Shown here piece by piece: positions 39,731-51,930 of a stretch of DNA of 64,000 bases (position 1 is its first letter; each line of letters begins with the position of its first letter). Location of the stretch: positions 73,715,465 to 73,779,464 of the forward strand of contig NC_044572.1 in NCBI RefSeq assembly GCF_901933205.1, given 5' to 3'. The translations under genes and the position numbers were made by a program. Below the pieces are notes generated by a model that saw only the letters and a list, made by a program, of their open reading frames with translations, had not been told where the DNA came from and made no database searches. Source of the DNA: Camarhynchus parvulus (Eukaryota > Chordata > Aves > Passeriformes > Thraupidae).

Positions 39731-39860
39731 GAGTTCAAGAAGTTTTTGGACAATGCCCTCAGGCAGATGGTGTGAATCTTGGGGTTATGCAGGGGCAGGA
39801 GCTGGATGTGAGGATTCTTGTGGGTCCCTTCCAAATCAGGATATTCTATGATTCTGTGAT
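39731..39860 (+). mobile_element. CR1 LINE 3' end fragment
   Basis: The 3' UTR of a CR1. It reads TTTTTGGACAATGCCCTCAG, then GATTCTTGTGGGTCCCTTCC, and ends with the diagnostic repeat ATTCTATGATTCTGTGATTC. It is heavily 5'-truncated (about 130 bp) and less diverged at the tail than the other copies here. Confidence 0.93.
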
Positions 39861-42259
39861 TCCAGGAGATTTATGTTAAATTATGGTAACTTGGAAGTTT
39901 ATTTACCCTGAAGTTATTTCCAGAAAAGAAAAGACTTTCTGTCCCTGATTCCTGATCTGCAACTGAAAAATGTGACTATTATTTCACTTCCTATTTTTGC
40001 AGATATCACAAAAATATTTGTTCATATGTGTTTAAATTGATTGCAATGTGAGATGTGAGTCTTTGAGATGATAAAAGATCTTTTACACATAAACAACTTC
40101 ATCTCAATTTTTGAAATGAAATGAAGTGGTCAAATGTCTCCACTTTATATTGATTCATTCGTCAAGAAAAAATGTAGGACACAATTCGTACAAATAGAAA
40201 TGTAAGGCATAACTGCATCTAATGGGATGAAAGGCTGAAAATGCAATAGAAGGCTTTATAGCAACCTTGAATGTACATGATGAAACAACTGTAGAAATAT
40301 TCTGCATCTAACAAGTTCTTATGTAAAAAAAAAAAAAAAGAAGAATTGCACCTATTTCCTTTGCTTTTTCTTGATGAATTATTGAATTATGTAGATAGAA
40401 ATGTAGATCTAACTTGTGGCAATGCAATGCATGCAAAAAAAAAAAAAAGAAATGTAACATGGTACAAATAGAGAAAACAGAAAGAATTGTGCTTGCATAG
40501 TAAAAAGTAATCTATAATAAGATAAGAAGGAGCTTCAAAATGGCTGAATTCTTTGGATAAAATCACAAAGCTGACAAAAGACACAATGAAATTAGATTGA
40601 ACTAGTCTGCAAAATAAATGTAAGTTAAAATAAATATAAATTAAAAAGATATTTGGAATATTCCTGTTAAAATAAACTAATTATGGTGGTAGCCAAAACA
40701 GGAATAAATGTTGCCCATTTTCTGAAATTTACTGTCTTTAACACTTGCATTCCAGATCCATATTCAGCTATTTTTAAAATTGACCGAGAAATTTTTTTTG
40801 TTTATTTGCTTTATTTAACCAGGACTTGGAAGATATGAGTTCAATATTGATTTGAAATGTTTCTTCGAAATCTGAGTCCTTTAAAAATTTGGGTGATGCT
40901 ATCGACCTATCTGATAAGAATATACTAAGCATTTGTACAGTGGTTTAGAAATTCCAGGTCTTTGATTAATATTAAGAATTACTTGAATGAAACCAAATCA
41001 CACTGAACAGAAATAAATGTTCTGGTGACAACACCAGGTTTTTACTTCCATGGAAAAACCCACCGTAGCAGTAATAGACCAGGAAGTAAGTGTGGCCTTC
41101 ACAGTAGTGTGGATGGTGAGTTATGTTTAAATCCCACAATAGAAAGCTTATAAGTTTCAAATAGGTTCCTTTATCAATGATAGACTGAAGAATGTGTAAT
41201 TTAAAGACAGCAGCACAATCCAGTGTTTTAAGTCTTCCTCAAGTTTAAAGCTTTGTTATACAGATACTCAATTCTTTGAGATTATTTTATGATAATGAAA
41301 CTACATAGCTAATTTCTGAATTATATCATGAATAAAGTAATGTAAAAATAGTATTTTTCATTATCTAATTCCTTAGTCTTCAATCACAAGTGACAAATAT
41401 TCTATCTTAAATCTTTTTGCCCATTATCAATTCTCTCCACTTATAATATAAATAAAGCTGAAAAGAACTGAAATGGCACAAGGGAATACTGAGAAAAGCT
41501 AAATGAGTGAGGAAATCTGTGTTGCTTTAAAGCATATCTGAGGGAAGTCTTGTGTGTTTCCATGGTTATAGTCTGTTCTGCCATTGCTTATGGAAATTCA
41601 GTAGATGAATCGCATTTATGTTAATAGGATATTAGCATAAGCAACTGTTCAAATAATATATTATATTACTGTGGTCTACGAGGAGAGGAAGCACAAAGAA
41701 TAAAAAGGAACAGAAATTTTGAGACATCTGAAGGCTCCAAAGCAAAAGAAGTTTTTTTCCTAAGGTCTACTATTTTTCTTGCATAGAGGTTAATCATAGT
41801 AATTTGTTACATTTTATTGTCCCAAAAATACAGAAAAAGAACCCTTCCAAAACACATATTGGACAATGGGATGAGGAAACTTAGAAGACTTAATAATTAT
41901 AGGCACATTATTAACATAAACAAAAGGACAGTAACTCATAATGAATTAACAAGATAATTAAGGGGTTTTTTTGTCTTCTCCTTCATTAAACTGCTGTCAG
42001 AAATTGTGGTTCAAAAGATAATTGATTTTACTTAAAGGATACAAAAAGAGGAAAGAGGGGGAAAATAATCTTTTCTCAAAACCAAAATAAACTTTTCAGA
42101 AATTCTAGAAAGGACAGTTGGCAAAATATAAGGAGAGTAAAGAAGTCCCTAAAACATAGGATCTGAGAGCTTTTGAGTCAAGATCAGAGAATAAATAACA
42201 GTGTAGTTTTGTGGTAAGGACCCATCATAAACCTCCACAAGACAAGGCAATTGATGAAG
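39861..42259. other. Unique AT-rich DNA without genes
   Basis: No gene or repeat family recognised. Poly(A) runs of about 14 occur near 40326 and 40435. Confidence 0.65.
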
Positions 42260-43065
42260 CTTTTTGTGCAGAACTATCAGAAGTTTCATGATTTCAAAAC
42301 ATGGTTTTTATTTGGGTTGTCAAACATACAGTCATCTCTTGGGAAGAAAATACTGCACGAGCAATTCAAGAGGTTGTAGATTATGGTGGTGATTATCTTC
42401 CAAGGCAAGGGCTGGAGAACTTAACTACTCTAACATGCTACTTTTCCTGGTGCTCACCAACTGGGACTTTATAACTACAGACTGATTGAATTCAGGATCT
42501 AGAGGAGCGATCTGGGAAAATAAGCAGTATCATTTAGACTCTGGACTAATGCCAGAGAGCAGCCTTCAGTTTACTGAAGGAATTACAAGGCAGAATACAC
42601 TGAGAAATCGCCATGACGTAGAAAGGTGCCAATGAGAGATGGCTTATACTATTTAAAGAGAGAGAGAAAAATAATAAGCAAACTATTTCAGAGGTCAGGA
42701 AGAACAAGGATTTCCCCAGAAAATCCCCCCTGCTTTATAAAGAGCTTCAAAGAACTAAAAAAATCCAAGAATTGGAAGCAATTATAAGCAATAAAGAAGC
42801 ATGAAATTATTGCTTGGACAAAAATTAGTGTTTGGACACTTCTGCATGAAATCAGAAAAGCCAAAGACTTACTGAAGTTAAAATCAGAAAATGTCATGAA
42901 ATGTAATGAGGGAGAAATGTTCAAGATAGGCATAGGAAAAGAAAATTGCTGGAAGAGATGGATCTGTTACTCAACAGGGGGGAGAAGTTAGTGGTGGATG
43001 ATGTTGAAAAGGCTGAACTATTCCATGCCTCCTTTTCTGTTTTCAGAGATAATGTCTGATCACAG
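42260..43065 (+). mobile_element. Old CR1 ORF2 fragment (endonuclease end to RT start)
   Basis: Near 42450 the sequence resembles the ...LLTN... end of the endonuclease, followed at 42485 by a GAATTCAGGATC segment typical of CR1. From 42961 an open run of 23 codons reads LLLNRGEKLVVDDVEKAELF, clearly the CR1 linker before the RT domain. The fragment stops there, so the RT itself is missing. Stops elsewhere show that it is dead. Its 5' limit is approximate. Confidence 0.75.
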
Positions 43066-45528
43066 AGTGAAAGTGGGAAAGCAACAAGTTAGGGATACAT
43101 TCATGTCCATGAGGCCAGGAAAAAATTTTTGACCACCTTTATTGCATTTTACGGTGGAAAGACTGTTTGCGCAGATAAGAAGGATTTGGTAGTCTCTAGT
43201 CCAGTAGGCTCTTGTCCCCTGCAGCGAAAAAGAAATAAATACATTTTTATAATCTATGATTTTTTTTTCTTTTGGTTTACTTTTCCATATAACATATAAA
43301 CAATTCAATGCAAATTTGTGGCAGAAATAATAATTTCAGCTTCTTTTCTTGGTTATTTCAACCTCATTTCCTTCCTTTCAGGTAAAATATTTTCATTGTG
43401 AAACAAATATTTGCAGATATAATTAAATGGAGAATTTGATATGTTCATAACTAACCACATATCACTTGTCAAATTAAGCACATTCTTATATATTTATGAA
43501 TTATTAAAGTACTATTAGCTAATTTGCGTAATACTGTTGAAATGAATATTTTTTAAAATGATTTTTGGTAATTAATGTTCTAAGTACTCCAACTAAATTA
43601 TATTACACTACTACTGTAAGTAAAGTGATTCTTTTCTGTTTGTAGGGTCAAAGCTTCAATCAATGCAGAAAAAAATTATTAGTCTGAAATAAATTAATGT
43701 GCTGAGGACTCAAAGAACACTAAGATTCAATTAAGCAAATAATATTTCAAATAAAATTATTAAAATAAATCACTTGTCTGTTTATTTAAAAATTAATATG
43801 TTTTCATTTCAATCTCTATGCATAAATCCATATACTTTTGCAGTTTAAATTTATAGAAATTGATAGATATATAATTTTTTGTTTGCTTTGTTTTAAAAAT
43901 GCAATTTCTCTAAGAAGCTTCCTGAATGTATATGGAACTTTTCTGTTCCTGGAATTGAACAACATCTACATTTGATTGTCCAATATGAAAACTTAAAGGT
44001 AATGAAATAATTTGTGATATTGCTATTAAGAGAACATTAAAGATTAACAAAACTGTATGGAGATATGATGTTTCTCTAAAACATTCTCACCTTATACATA
44101 CCCAGGTGTATCTGCTCAGAACTGTTTGCTGATTTCAGGAGCAAAAATACATCTGCATAATTTTTACTCCTTTTTATTCCCATTTTTTTTAACACACCTA
44201 AAAGAGAACAACTTCAATTTTGTATTTCTTCCTTCACCAACAGACATGCCCTGCATGTTCCAATTCTGTAAATTCCATTGAAGTTAATAGGTTTGCAGGA
44301 ATGCTCCTGCTAAAATAACTCAGAAGATAGCATTTCTAGAGACAAAAAATAAGGAACCTAACTGTATTTGACTTATCTATACATTGTTAACTGATAATAA
44401 AAAGGAACAATTTAGTCCAGAAGTCAAGGGTTTTTTTCACTGACTTAATTCCATAATTTTATTTTTAATGGCTTTCAAAAGTAGAGCAGAAAGAAGGACT
44501 TGCATATTATAGGCTTAGTTTTGTTTAGTGCAATTTCTTAATCTTTTGCATAATTTTCCTAAATGCATCTAGGTTAATAACTGAACTAAAGACTTTATGC
44601 GCTTTAACCTCTGCATAATAACAGAATAAAAATAATGATTTTTTTTTTTTAGTATTTAGGTCTTTGAGTGATGTGATGTCCATCTGTATATAATTTTTAA
44701 TACATTGAATGTGGCAGCAGTAGAAGTAATAGAAGGCATGATCATCCTTAGTCCAGGGAACAAAACAAGCAAAACAATCTAAGATGTGAAGATATAACTA
44801 CAGTATGTAACAGACTAAAAGAATCAGAAAGGACAAGTGTCTCATTGCAGACTAGCACATAGCAGTGACAAAAAAGAAATATTCTCAACTTCTACAAGTT
44901 AGCTAAACTCAGCTCACTATTCTCACATTCCAGCTCACTGTTCTCACATTCCTGTAATCCCACTAAACAGTTTAAGGTAAACAACTCAATAGCTGCATAC
45001 ATCCTGTCCTTCTGTCCACCTCTGAGGTTGCTTAAGCTATGATTCATTGCAACAGGACTAATTCATCCATCTTTCTGTCATTTCAAATTCTGAGCTGAAC
45101 ATGAAGGAAATTCCCAGTGGGAAGTTGATGACTGGCAGCAATGACCAGGTAGGGTTAGCTATCCCATATGTGCTACGAGTGGATTAAGTTTCTATTCCTT
45201 GAGCTGGCATCTTAAAATGTATATTACTATAAATGGCATATTGCTACATAAGGTCCTGCCACAAATGTCATGAAAATTAATAAATTAGTGCAATATATCA
45301 CCACTCTGTCAAACAGTTATTGCAACCAGTTGGATCAGTGTATCTATGATTCTGTATAGAACAATGCTAGCTCAGGAATATGGGGGGAAAAAGGCATGTT
45401 TGACCCTGACACTATCATGCAAGCTAAATTAAAGGTGTAAAACTATATTCGCCTCCCCCAGCAGGTATTTAAGAATATTAATCTGTCTATATGTCATCAA
45501 TCACTTGTATTCCTTCTAAGTGTTGAGG
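43066..45528. other. Unique AT-rich DNA without genes
   Basis: No gene or repeat family recognised. One short tandem duplication (44910-44951) is listed. Confidence 0.65.
44910..44951. repeat. 21-bp tandem duplication
   Basis: CAGCTCACTATTCTCACATTC followed at once by a copy with one change (A to G at position 10 of the unit). Confidence 0.9.
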
Positions 45529-46804
45529 TCAACAGAGACCAGACGTGCTGGCAGGAGCTGTGCCCTCTCCTTTCCAACAGGAACAGTGCTGTTGCTCCCC
45601 AGCGAGCTGAGAAAGTCCAAGACCAAAGCTCTCTAGGTGGCTCATGAGGGGCACTGCTGGAGCCTCTCTCAGCTCACTCCCTCCTGGCCCCTGCCCAACA
45701 GCTCCATTTGGCACCCTGCTGTGGTCCCTGGCCAGGATGGACTGGGAAATGTTGATAGCATTGGGCCTATTAACTCACTGCAAATACTGACAATAACACA
45801 GCACATATGATTTTTTTTTTTTATCAACACCAGAAGCCTGTGGCCCTGCTGTGCCCTCAGGTTCAGGGTCTGGAACCTCAGCCTGGGGCTGATCTGGGAG
45901 GATGCCCTGTGTGTCTGGAGAAGAGTGACTCTCACCTCCCTGGGGTGAGCTGGGGCTGTGTGGTATCATCTGTGGTAATGGTGTGAGCAGCCACCATCCT
46001 TGCTGAGTGACAAACTCTGGCCTTGAGGGTCTTTGTTTGGAGGATCTGAGAGAGTGGGTCTGTCAAGAGACAACCTACATTGTTGGATCCTCTATAGTTA
46101 CTTGACTTTCCTGAACCTCTCAAACAGAGATTTAAACTAAATATCAATGCCATGGTGGACATCTGCAGCCAGCTCTGAGACAGGTTTGTCCCCAAATGTC
46201 AAATATCAACTCTAACAGCTCGCAGGTTATTCAACAGCAGGAGAGGACACCTAGATTTTCAGTGCTCTGACAGCTTGTCAGTCACCACCAGATCTCAGTG
46301 GATCTTGAATTATGAAGGTGTTTGAGGTATTCTCTAGGAAATGGAGAGTTCCCCATAGAGTGAAGCAGCTACCAAAGCCCCGAACCAGACCATGACTACA
46401 CATTTTCAATTTACTACAAAGAATTTCCCACAGTAGCATTGCTATGATCTATGTCTTTTTCCTGGGCACTGACATGCAATCAAGGAGTCCAGGAGTTGTT
46501 TTCTCCCTTTCTTCCTCAGTGCTTTTCCTCCCACTCTTCTGCCCAAATTCATCCCAAGAGAACTCATTACTTCTCTGGTAGGAGTGAAAAAAAAAAGTCT
46601 GTGCCAAGTCCCTTCATATTTTCCCATCCAAAATATTAAATTACAGCTATCCCTGCATAGATTTTTTTCCAAGCCAGTTCCATGATCATTTACCCTACTC
46701 TCAAATCTACCAGGACACCAGCCATCATCAGTGTGGGTACTCTGCTTCAACTGCTGTGCAACTTTCACATTACAAGCCACATGGCTTTTGAGTTTTCTTA
46801 ATCA
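45529..46804 (-). mobile_element. GC-richer block, possibly ERV internal (gag-side) sequence
   Basis: Composition is clearly more GC-rich than the flanks. The block directly abuts a minus-strand LTR (46805-47502), so by position it would be the leader and gag region of the same provirus read on the minus strand. Overlapping minus-strand frames of 61-112 codons exist, one rich in Pro, Glu and Gly, but I recognise no gag motif, zinc knuckle or protease site, and no matching LTR at the far end. A primer-binding site next to the LTR is not evident. It could instead be an unrelated insertion. Confidence 0.3.
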
Positions 46805-47502
46805 TGTAGTGGATTGGATTAAAAATGTCTGGGTTTGGAAAGACAGGAGTCTGCTAAGGAAGGCAGGAGCCTCCCCTGAAATAGAGAATGTAAACCCTCC
46901 CCACCCCTCTGAATTGCTATAATTTTAAATTAAGGGGCTCTCAGGCAAAGATATGGGAGCAGGAAATAACAGTTCTTTAATAGGGAAGAAATAAAAAGAA
47001 TAACATAAACAATGCAGTCCACTAGAACAACACTGACAGAGTCAGAACCCAACCTGACACCCTGTTAGTCAGGGTGTGGGTGGTAGTCCGATTGAAAATG
47101 TGGCTGCAGTCCTCTGAAGTATCAGGTGTGGTTCTGTTGGAGCAAGTAAAATCTGTAGAGAAGGATGTAGTCTTCCTCTGGAGATCCAGTGGAGGAAAAA
47201 GGCAGCTGCAGTTCCTCTGGTGAATCCCGTGGAAAGAAGTTCCCTTGGAGTTTTAGAATCTCAGACTATATCGGGGTAGCAATGCTTGGCTCCTCCCTCT
47301 GGGCGGAGCATCTCACAATGGGATGTTACAGTTCTTATCAGTCATGCAGTGACATTCAATAGTCTGTTATCAGCAGAGGTCCCCTCCCAAGGAAGGTGTG
47401 AATGTGGTCACTCAAAGAGAGAGATAAGGCAAACTGCTCACTTGACAAGGTAATCAGCCATACAGATGGTAATGGAAAACATCTTGCATGCAATCTTCAA
47501 CA
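46805..47502 (-). mobile_element. Songbird-type ERV LTR, minus orientation
   Basis: The plus strand starts TGTAGTGGATTGGATTAAAA and ends near CAATCTTCAACA, giving TG...CA limits. The stretch TGGCTCCTCCCTCTGGGCGG (near 47288) and the AGTTCTTTAATAGGGAAGAA segment match a common passerine LTR as I recall it. On the minus strand the promoter side comes first and an ATTAAA poly(A) signal (complement of 46976-46981) lies near the end. The right end runs straight into a CR1. No clear target-site duplication was found. The element may be a solo LTR or the 5' LTR of the block at 45529-46804. Confidence 0.8.
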
Positions 47503-48420
47503 AAAAAAGACCGCAAAGATCATCCAGTTCCAAGAGCCATCTCCCTGTGGTTAAGGACAAGATTCCACAAGACCAGACTGCTCAAAGTTCCATCCAACCT
47601 GTCCTAGAACAATTCTGGGGATACACAACTGCTCTGGGCAACCTGTGCCAGTATCTTACTGCCCTCACAGATACATGTAGAAATTTCTTACTTCTTCCTT
47701 ATAGCTAATGTCAACATACGCTCCTTCAGCTTAATCCAATTACCCTTTTTGTATCACTACAAACTCTCTTAAAAAGTCCATCCACAGCTTTATGCAGGCC
47801 CCCCTTAGGTACTGGAAGGCTCTATAAAATCTTCCCAGAGCCTTCTCTTCTCCATGATGTACAACTCCACCTCTCTCAGCCTGTGTACATAGGAAAGGTG
47901 CTCCAGTGCTCTGATCATCTTTGTTTCCCTCCTCTAGACTTGCTCCCCAGCTTTCTTATACTGGGGACCCCTAAGCTGGACACAGTCCTCCAGGGGGGTC
48001 TCTTGCAAGTGACCAGAGTAGAGGTAGAAAATCACCTCCCCCAACCTCCTAGTCATGCTCCTTTTCCATCAATACCCCAAGTCCATCTTCTCAGGGTTAC
48101 TTTCAATCCATTCTTTGCCAAGCCTGTGTCTGTGCTTGGGATTGCTCCTACCCAGGCACAGGACAGCATGCCAAACACACCACACAGCCTGCTGTCAGTA
48201 ACTTTAGCCTGAAACACTCTTCATCAGTTTGGCAAGCCTATTACCAAAGATGCTGGTAATTTCTTGGTAATACCTCCCTGACAGGTGAACCCCATCAGCC
48301 TCCACTGGATCAGATTTCTCAAAATGGATCCCATGTCCTAAATAGCCTAACCTCTTGCTGTGTCACAAATCCTGTAATCATGACTTCCCAAACTTGACTG
48401 GCCATTTCAAACCCCTAATC
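47503..48420 (-). mobile_element. CR1 LINE fragment, minus orientation
   Basis: The plus strand reads as the complement of the CR1 3' region: AAAGATCATCCAGTTCCAAG at 47515, then the AGCCTTCTCTTCTCCATGAT, TGTTTCCCTCCTCTAGACTT and GGACACAGTCCTCCAGGGGG segments (47840-48000). Beyond about 48170 the match jumps to another CR1 part (GGTGAACCCCATCAGCC...), which suggests an internal deletion. The terminal octamer repeat is missing because the LTR begins exactly at the 3' side. The 80- and 109-codon plus-strand frames are antisense chance frames. Confidence 0.88.
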
Positions 48421-51149
48421 AGAGAGAAATTTTAATTGTGTATCTATCTGTGTACACTTGAGCACACATTCCACACACCACAGAAACAGAGATGGCTGAT
48501 GTATGCAATGGATGAAAGTAATAACTGAACCCTGAGCTCTGAAAAGATAAAATAACTGTTCTGTAATTTTTGAGCAGGTATAATAGTATTCTGAGGTGTT
48601 AGAGGAACACAATTTACTGTTGTTTTGTTGTTTTGGTTTTTTCCCCCCTAAAGAGAAAAATGTTGCTTTTAGTCTCTGGACCAGCGCTCAATTGATAGCA
48701 GTTCCTCAGAAATCACTAAGGATACACAATGCACATAAATAAATGTATTTATCTAGATAAATTAAGCAATTCAGGGGAAAAGTTTTGGAGTGTTCATGAA
48801 TTTATGCAAATATGTTATTTCCTCAGGTCATCTGGAACTGGAAGTTTAAAATCCAGAATAAATAAGAGACACTATATATTTTCAGTATTTAAGTGTTACA
48901 AAACTATAATGCATGAAATACATTATTGCTGTCATGAGAGGAAAAATTGAGTGTAATGGTTTTTCTTCTGGTTTCATTTTTTCTTCTTTCTGGAGTTACT
49001 GCTGAGAGGAATGGAACTGACTTCCCTGACAAAGTAACAATTTGGGTTTAAGAGGAACATGGCTGGTTTTCTGAAAAGTTTATGTTTTGCAAGGATGTGT
49101 CACAATCTGAACAAAGGAGCAGGAAATTGTACTTTCTTTCACGTCTCCATCTTTTGCTTGCAACTCACACTGTTCTAAGGTTTTTGAACTGCCAAGATTT
49201 TTTTGTGAAAATCTGTCATGTTGAAAAGTCTTAAAGCCCGACTTTAAAGAAGCAAGTTATGAAAGAATATACAGCTTTTTCTTCCTAAGAGTGCTCTAGT
49301 AAAACTGAGTATCATTGCCTCAGGGTAGTAGAAGTGTAATTCCTGAGGCATTCATATTTCATGTTAAGTACACATTGTCATGAGTTTTGTGATTCTACTT
49401 GGAAATAATTCCATTTATTTACAATCACCTGTGCTGCCCTTCAGGAAGATGAGAAGGAAATCATCTTGCATGAAAATCTGCTAAAAGAAGTGATATAATC
49501 CTTTAAAACTTTTTACAATATTATGCACTCTTTCATAGTAAATATTAATCCATTTATATATATTTTAGTATTTTTATGTTAATAGGGTATTTCAAAAACA
49601 TTTTAAATTAAAAGATTTGTGTTTGAAAAGAAAAGCCCTTAAGTTTAGAAATGTATGTTATCATAATATTATCTGGCAGGAAATTATCATACTGCTTGGC
49701 TTTGTGGTATCAATCTTTTCAATGCCAATTTGCAATTACATAATTGATGGCATACAAACAACTTTATGAAGGTGTTAATGATGCACAGCAGACCAAATAA
49801 GCTACTCCCATATGTCAGGAAACAGTTCTAATAACTTCCTCATACAAATATTTGCTCCTATGAGTAATTCTGTTAGAGCTCTTCTACAGGGAAAGGGGAA
49901 GCAGACACATGTTGATATGAAAACAGTGCTTCCATCATCATTCACAATGACTTATGATTATGATCCAAAAATCATAACTTTATGGCTTTATGCTTGACTT
50001 TTGGTGCATTCATCCTGGTGCCAAATAAAGTCATGTGTCCAAGCATTATCATTCTGCCTTTGGAAAAAGGATTATCTTCCCCTATGACATTTAGAAAAAT
50101 TGCACGCAGCAACCTGCCTAGCTTGAACAATTTTCAGAAATCAGAACTGATTCAATGTTGAGATTATTTAACACACAGTGCAATATGGTATTGCTGCATA
50201 AAGAAATAGATTCATATGCTTATCAATTAGCTCCAATCCTATTTCCTTAAGTTAGACAAAATAAATAATTTAGAAATTCCTGTGCTCTGTGACAAGGAAG
50301 CTCAAAGATTTCTTTTTGTTTTCCCTTGAGGCATAACTGGAGTTGAATGGGAAGCATTCTTGTACTATTTACACAGATTTCATTGTAGTAACTTGCGTGT
50401 ATTACATATTTATATAGAATCCATTTGTTCCCAGAATTAACAGGCTCTGTCTGACTTTGATCTAGATGAATGTTTGCATGTAAAGTGGTCACTATAGAAT
50501 AAGGCTTCTGGAGGTAAGTGGAAGTTGGGAAGCACCATTTTGGGACTAGTGAATCTGAATTAAATTATACCATAAGCATTTAAAACCTGGTACAGCACTC
50601 ACACAATCTGGGATCATAATGAGGTAATTCTTCCATTTAAAATATGTAGACTCATCATTCAGATATGGAATAAAGGATAATGTTCTTTGGAATAAATTAT
50701 GTTTCCAAACTCCAGTATCCAAAAGAAAAGAAACACCTTTCTTATGCAGAGACTGATTCAGTAGGATACTCACCTGAGGCTCAGTAAACTCCATTCCAGA
50801 GCTATGCAGAATTCAGACAATGCGAAACCACTGTCAAAGAATATAGCATGCAATGGTTTGAATTATCACTGTTTCAAAGCACATGTCTTTCTAGTCTTTA
50901 GATTATGTGCTGCCTTGCAAGAAAGGAATTCAGCAGAGTGCTATTCTACCCTCACACCAAACTTTCCAGTTTCTTTTTTACCTGTAGGCTTCTGTCTATG
51001 GACTAAAATCTTATCTAGCATCCATCTATGGAGGGCCTTTGGATGTCAAGAAAAAGAGAATATAACAAACTGGTGTGAGGAATTATACAAAGGGAGGTGT
51101 TACTATAGACTTGACTGCTCTTGTACTTTTCTGCTGAAATCACTTTTAT
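48421..51149. other. Unique AT-rich DNA without genes
   Basis: No gene or repeat family recognised. The part at 49665-49800 has no low complexity and contains clustered AT-core motifs; see findings. Confidence 0.65.
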
Positions 51150-51353
51150 AGTTCAGTCTGGAGAAGGATGAGGTATGACCTCACCACAGTCTATAATTTC
51201 TTCAAGGGTGTCAGCAGATGAGAGGCTGCTGATCTCTCCTATCTGGTGATCAGTGATAGGACACAAGTAAATGGAATGAAGCTGCATTAGGGAAAACTCA
51301 GACTGAACATTTGGAAAAGGTTCTTCACAGAGAGACACTGGTCATTCAAGCAT
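51150..51353 (+). mobile_element. CR1 LINE fragment, plus orientation
   Basis: It reads AGTTCAGTCTGGAGAAGG, then ACCTCACCACAGTCTATAAT and GGAAAAGGTTCTTCACAGAG, the end of CR1 ORF2 in sense orientation. It stops abruptly and a minus-strand CR1 fragment begins about 10 bases later. The 61-codon minus-strand frame here is a shadow. Confidence 0.85.
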
Positions 51354-51361
51354 TTATTCGT

Positions 51362-51930
51362 GCTTTGAGGTCCTTCTGGATGATTATATATCTGTATGGT
51401 GTATCACCAGCTCCTCCTAGTTTTGTGTCATTTGCTGAGTATCATTTGCATTCTGCCCCACTGTCCAGTTCTATAATGACAGTGTTGAACAGTATTAGAC
51501 CCAGTATAGACACTTGGAGTACTCTTCCAGTGACTGGGTTCCACTGTGCTGAATTCCAACAGGCCTGCAGGTGTGCACTGATCAAAAATATTTGAACCTG
51601 GTAGTTTAGCTGGTTTTCAGTCCACCTCTATGTCCATATACCTAGTTCATATTGCCTAAGTTTGTGAAGACTTGACAGAAAACAAAATTAAAAGACTTTC
51701 AAAACTCAAATGTTCATTGCCCTCTCCTTGTCCACTAAGCTAGTAATTTCACTGTAAGAGGCTACCAGGCTGTTTAAACATTATTTTCATTTCATAAATA
51801 CATAGTCACTACTCAGTCTCCTTGATCTTCACATCACATGTTTGGAAATGGTGTTGAAGAGAATTTTTTCCATGACCTTCCCAGGGATCAAGGAAAGGCT
51901 GACTGACCTGTAGTGTCTCAAATCTAAATA
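51362..51930 (-). mobile_element. CR1 LINE fragment, minus orientation
   Basis: The plus strand is the complement of the CR1 RT region: TGAGGTCCTTCTGGATGATT at 51366, TGACAGTGTTGAACAGTATT near 51478, CTGGTTTTCAGTCCACCTCT near 51610, and GGTGTTGAAGAGAATTTTTT through CCAGGGATCAAGGAAAGGCT near 51880. The middle part (51650-51800) is poorly matched. It covers a part of ORF2 upstream of that in the preceding plus-strand fragment. Confidence 0.85.

Noticed and set aside
46800..47456. TAATCA next to the LTR start and again near 47451 as a target-site duplication
   Set aside because: The second copy lies about 45 bases inside the LTR-like end and is not preceded by CA, so it is probably a coincidence.
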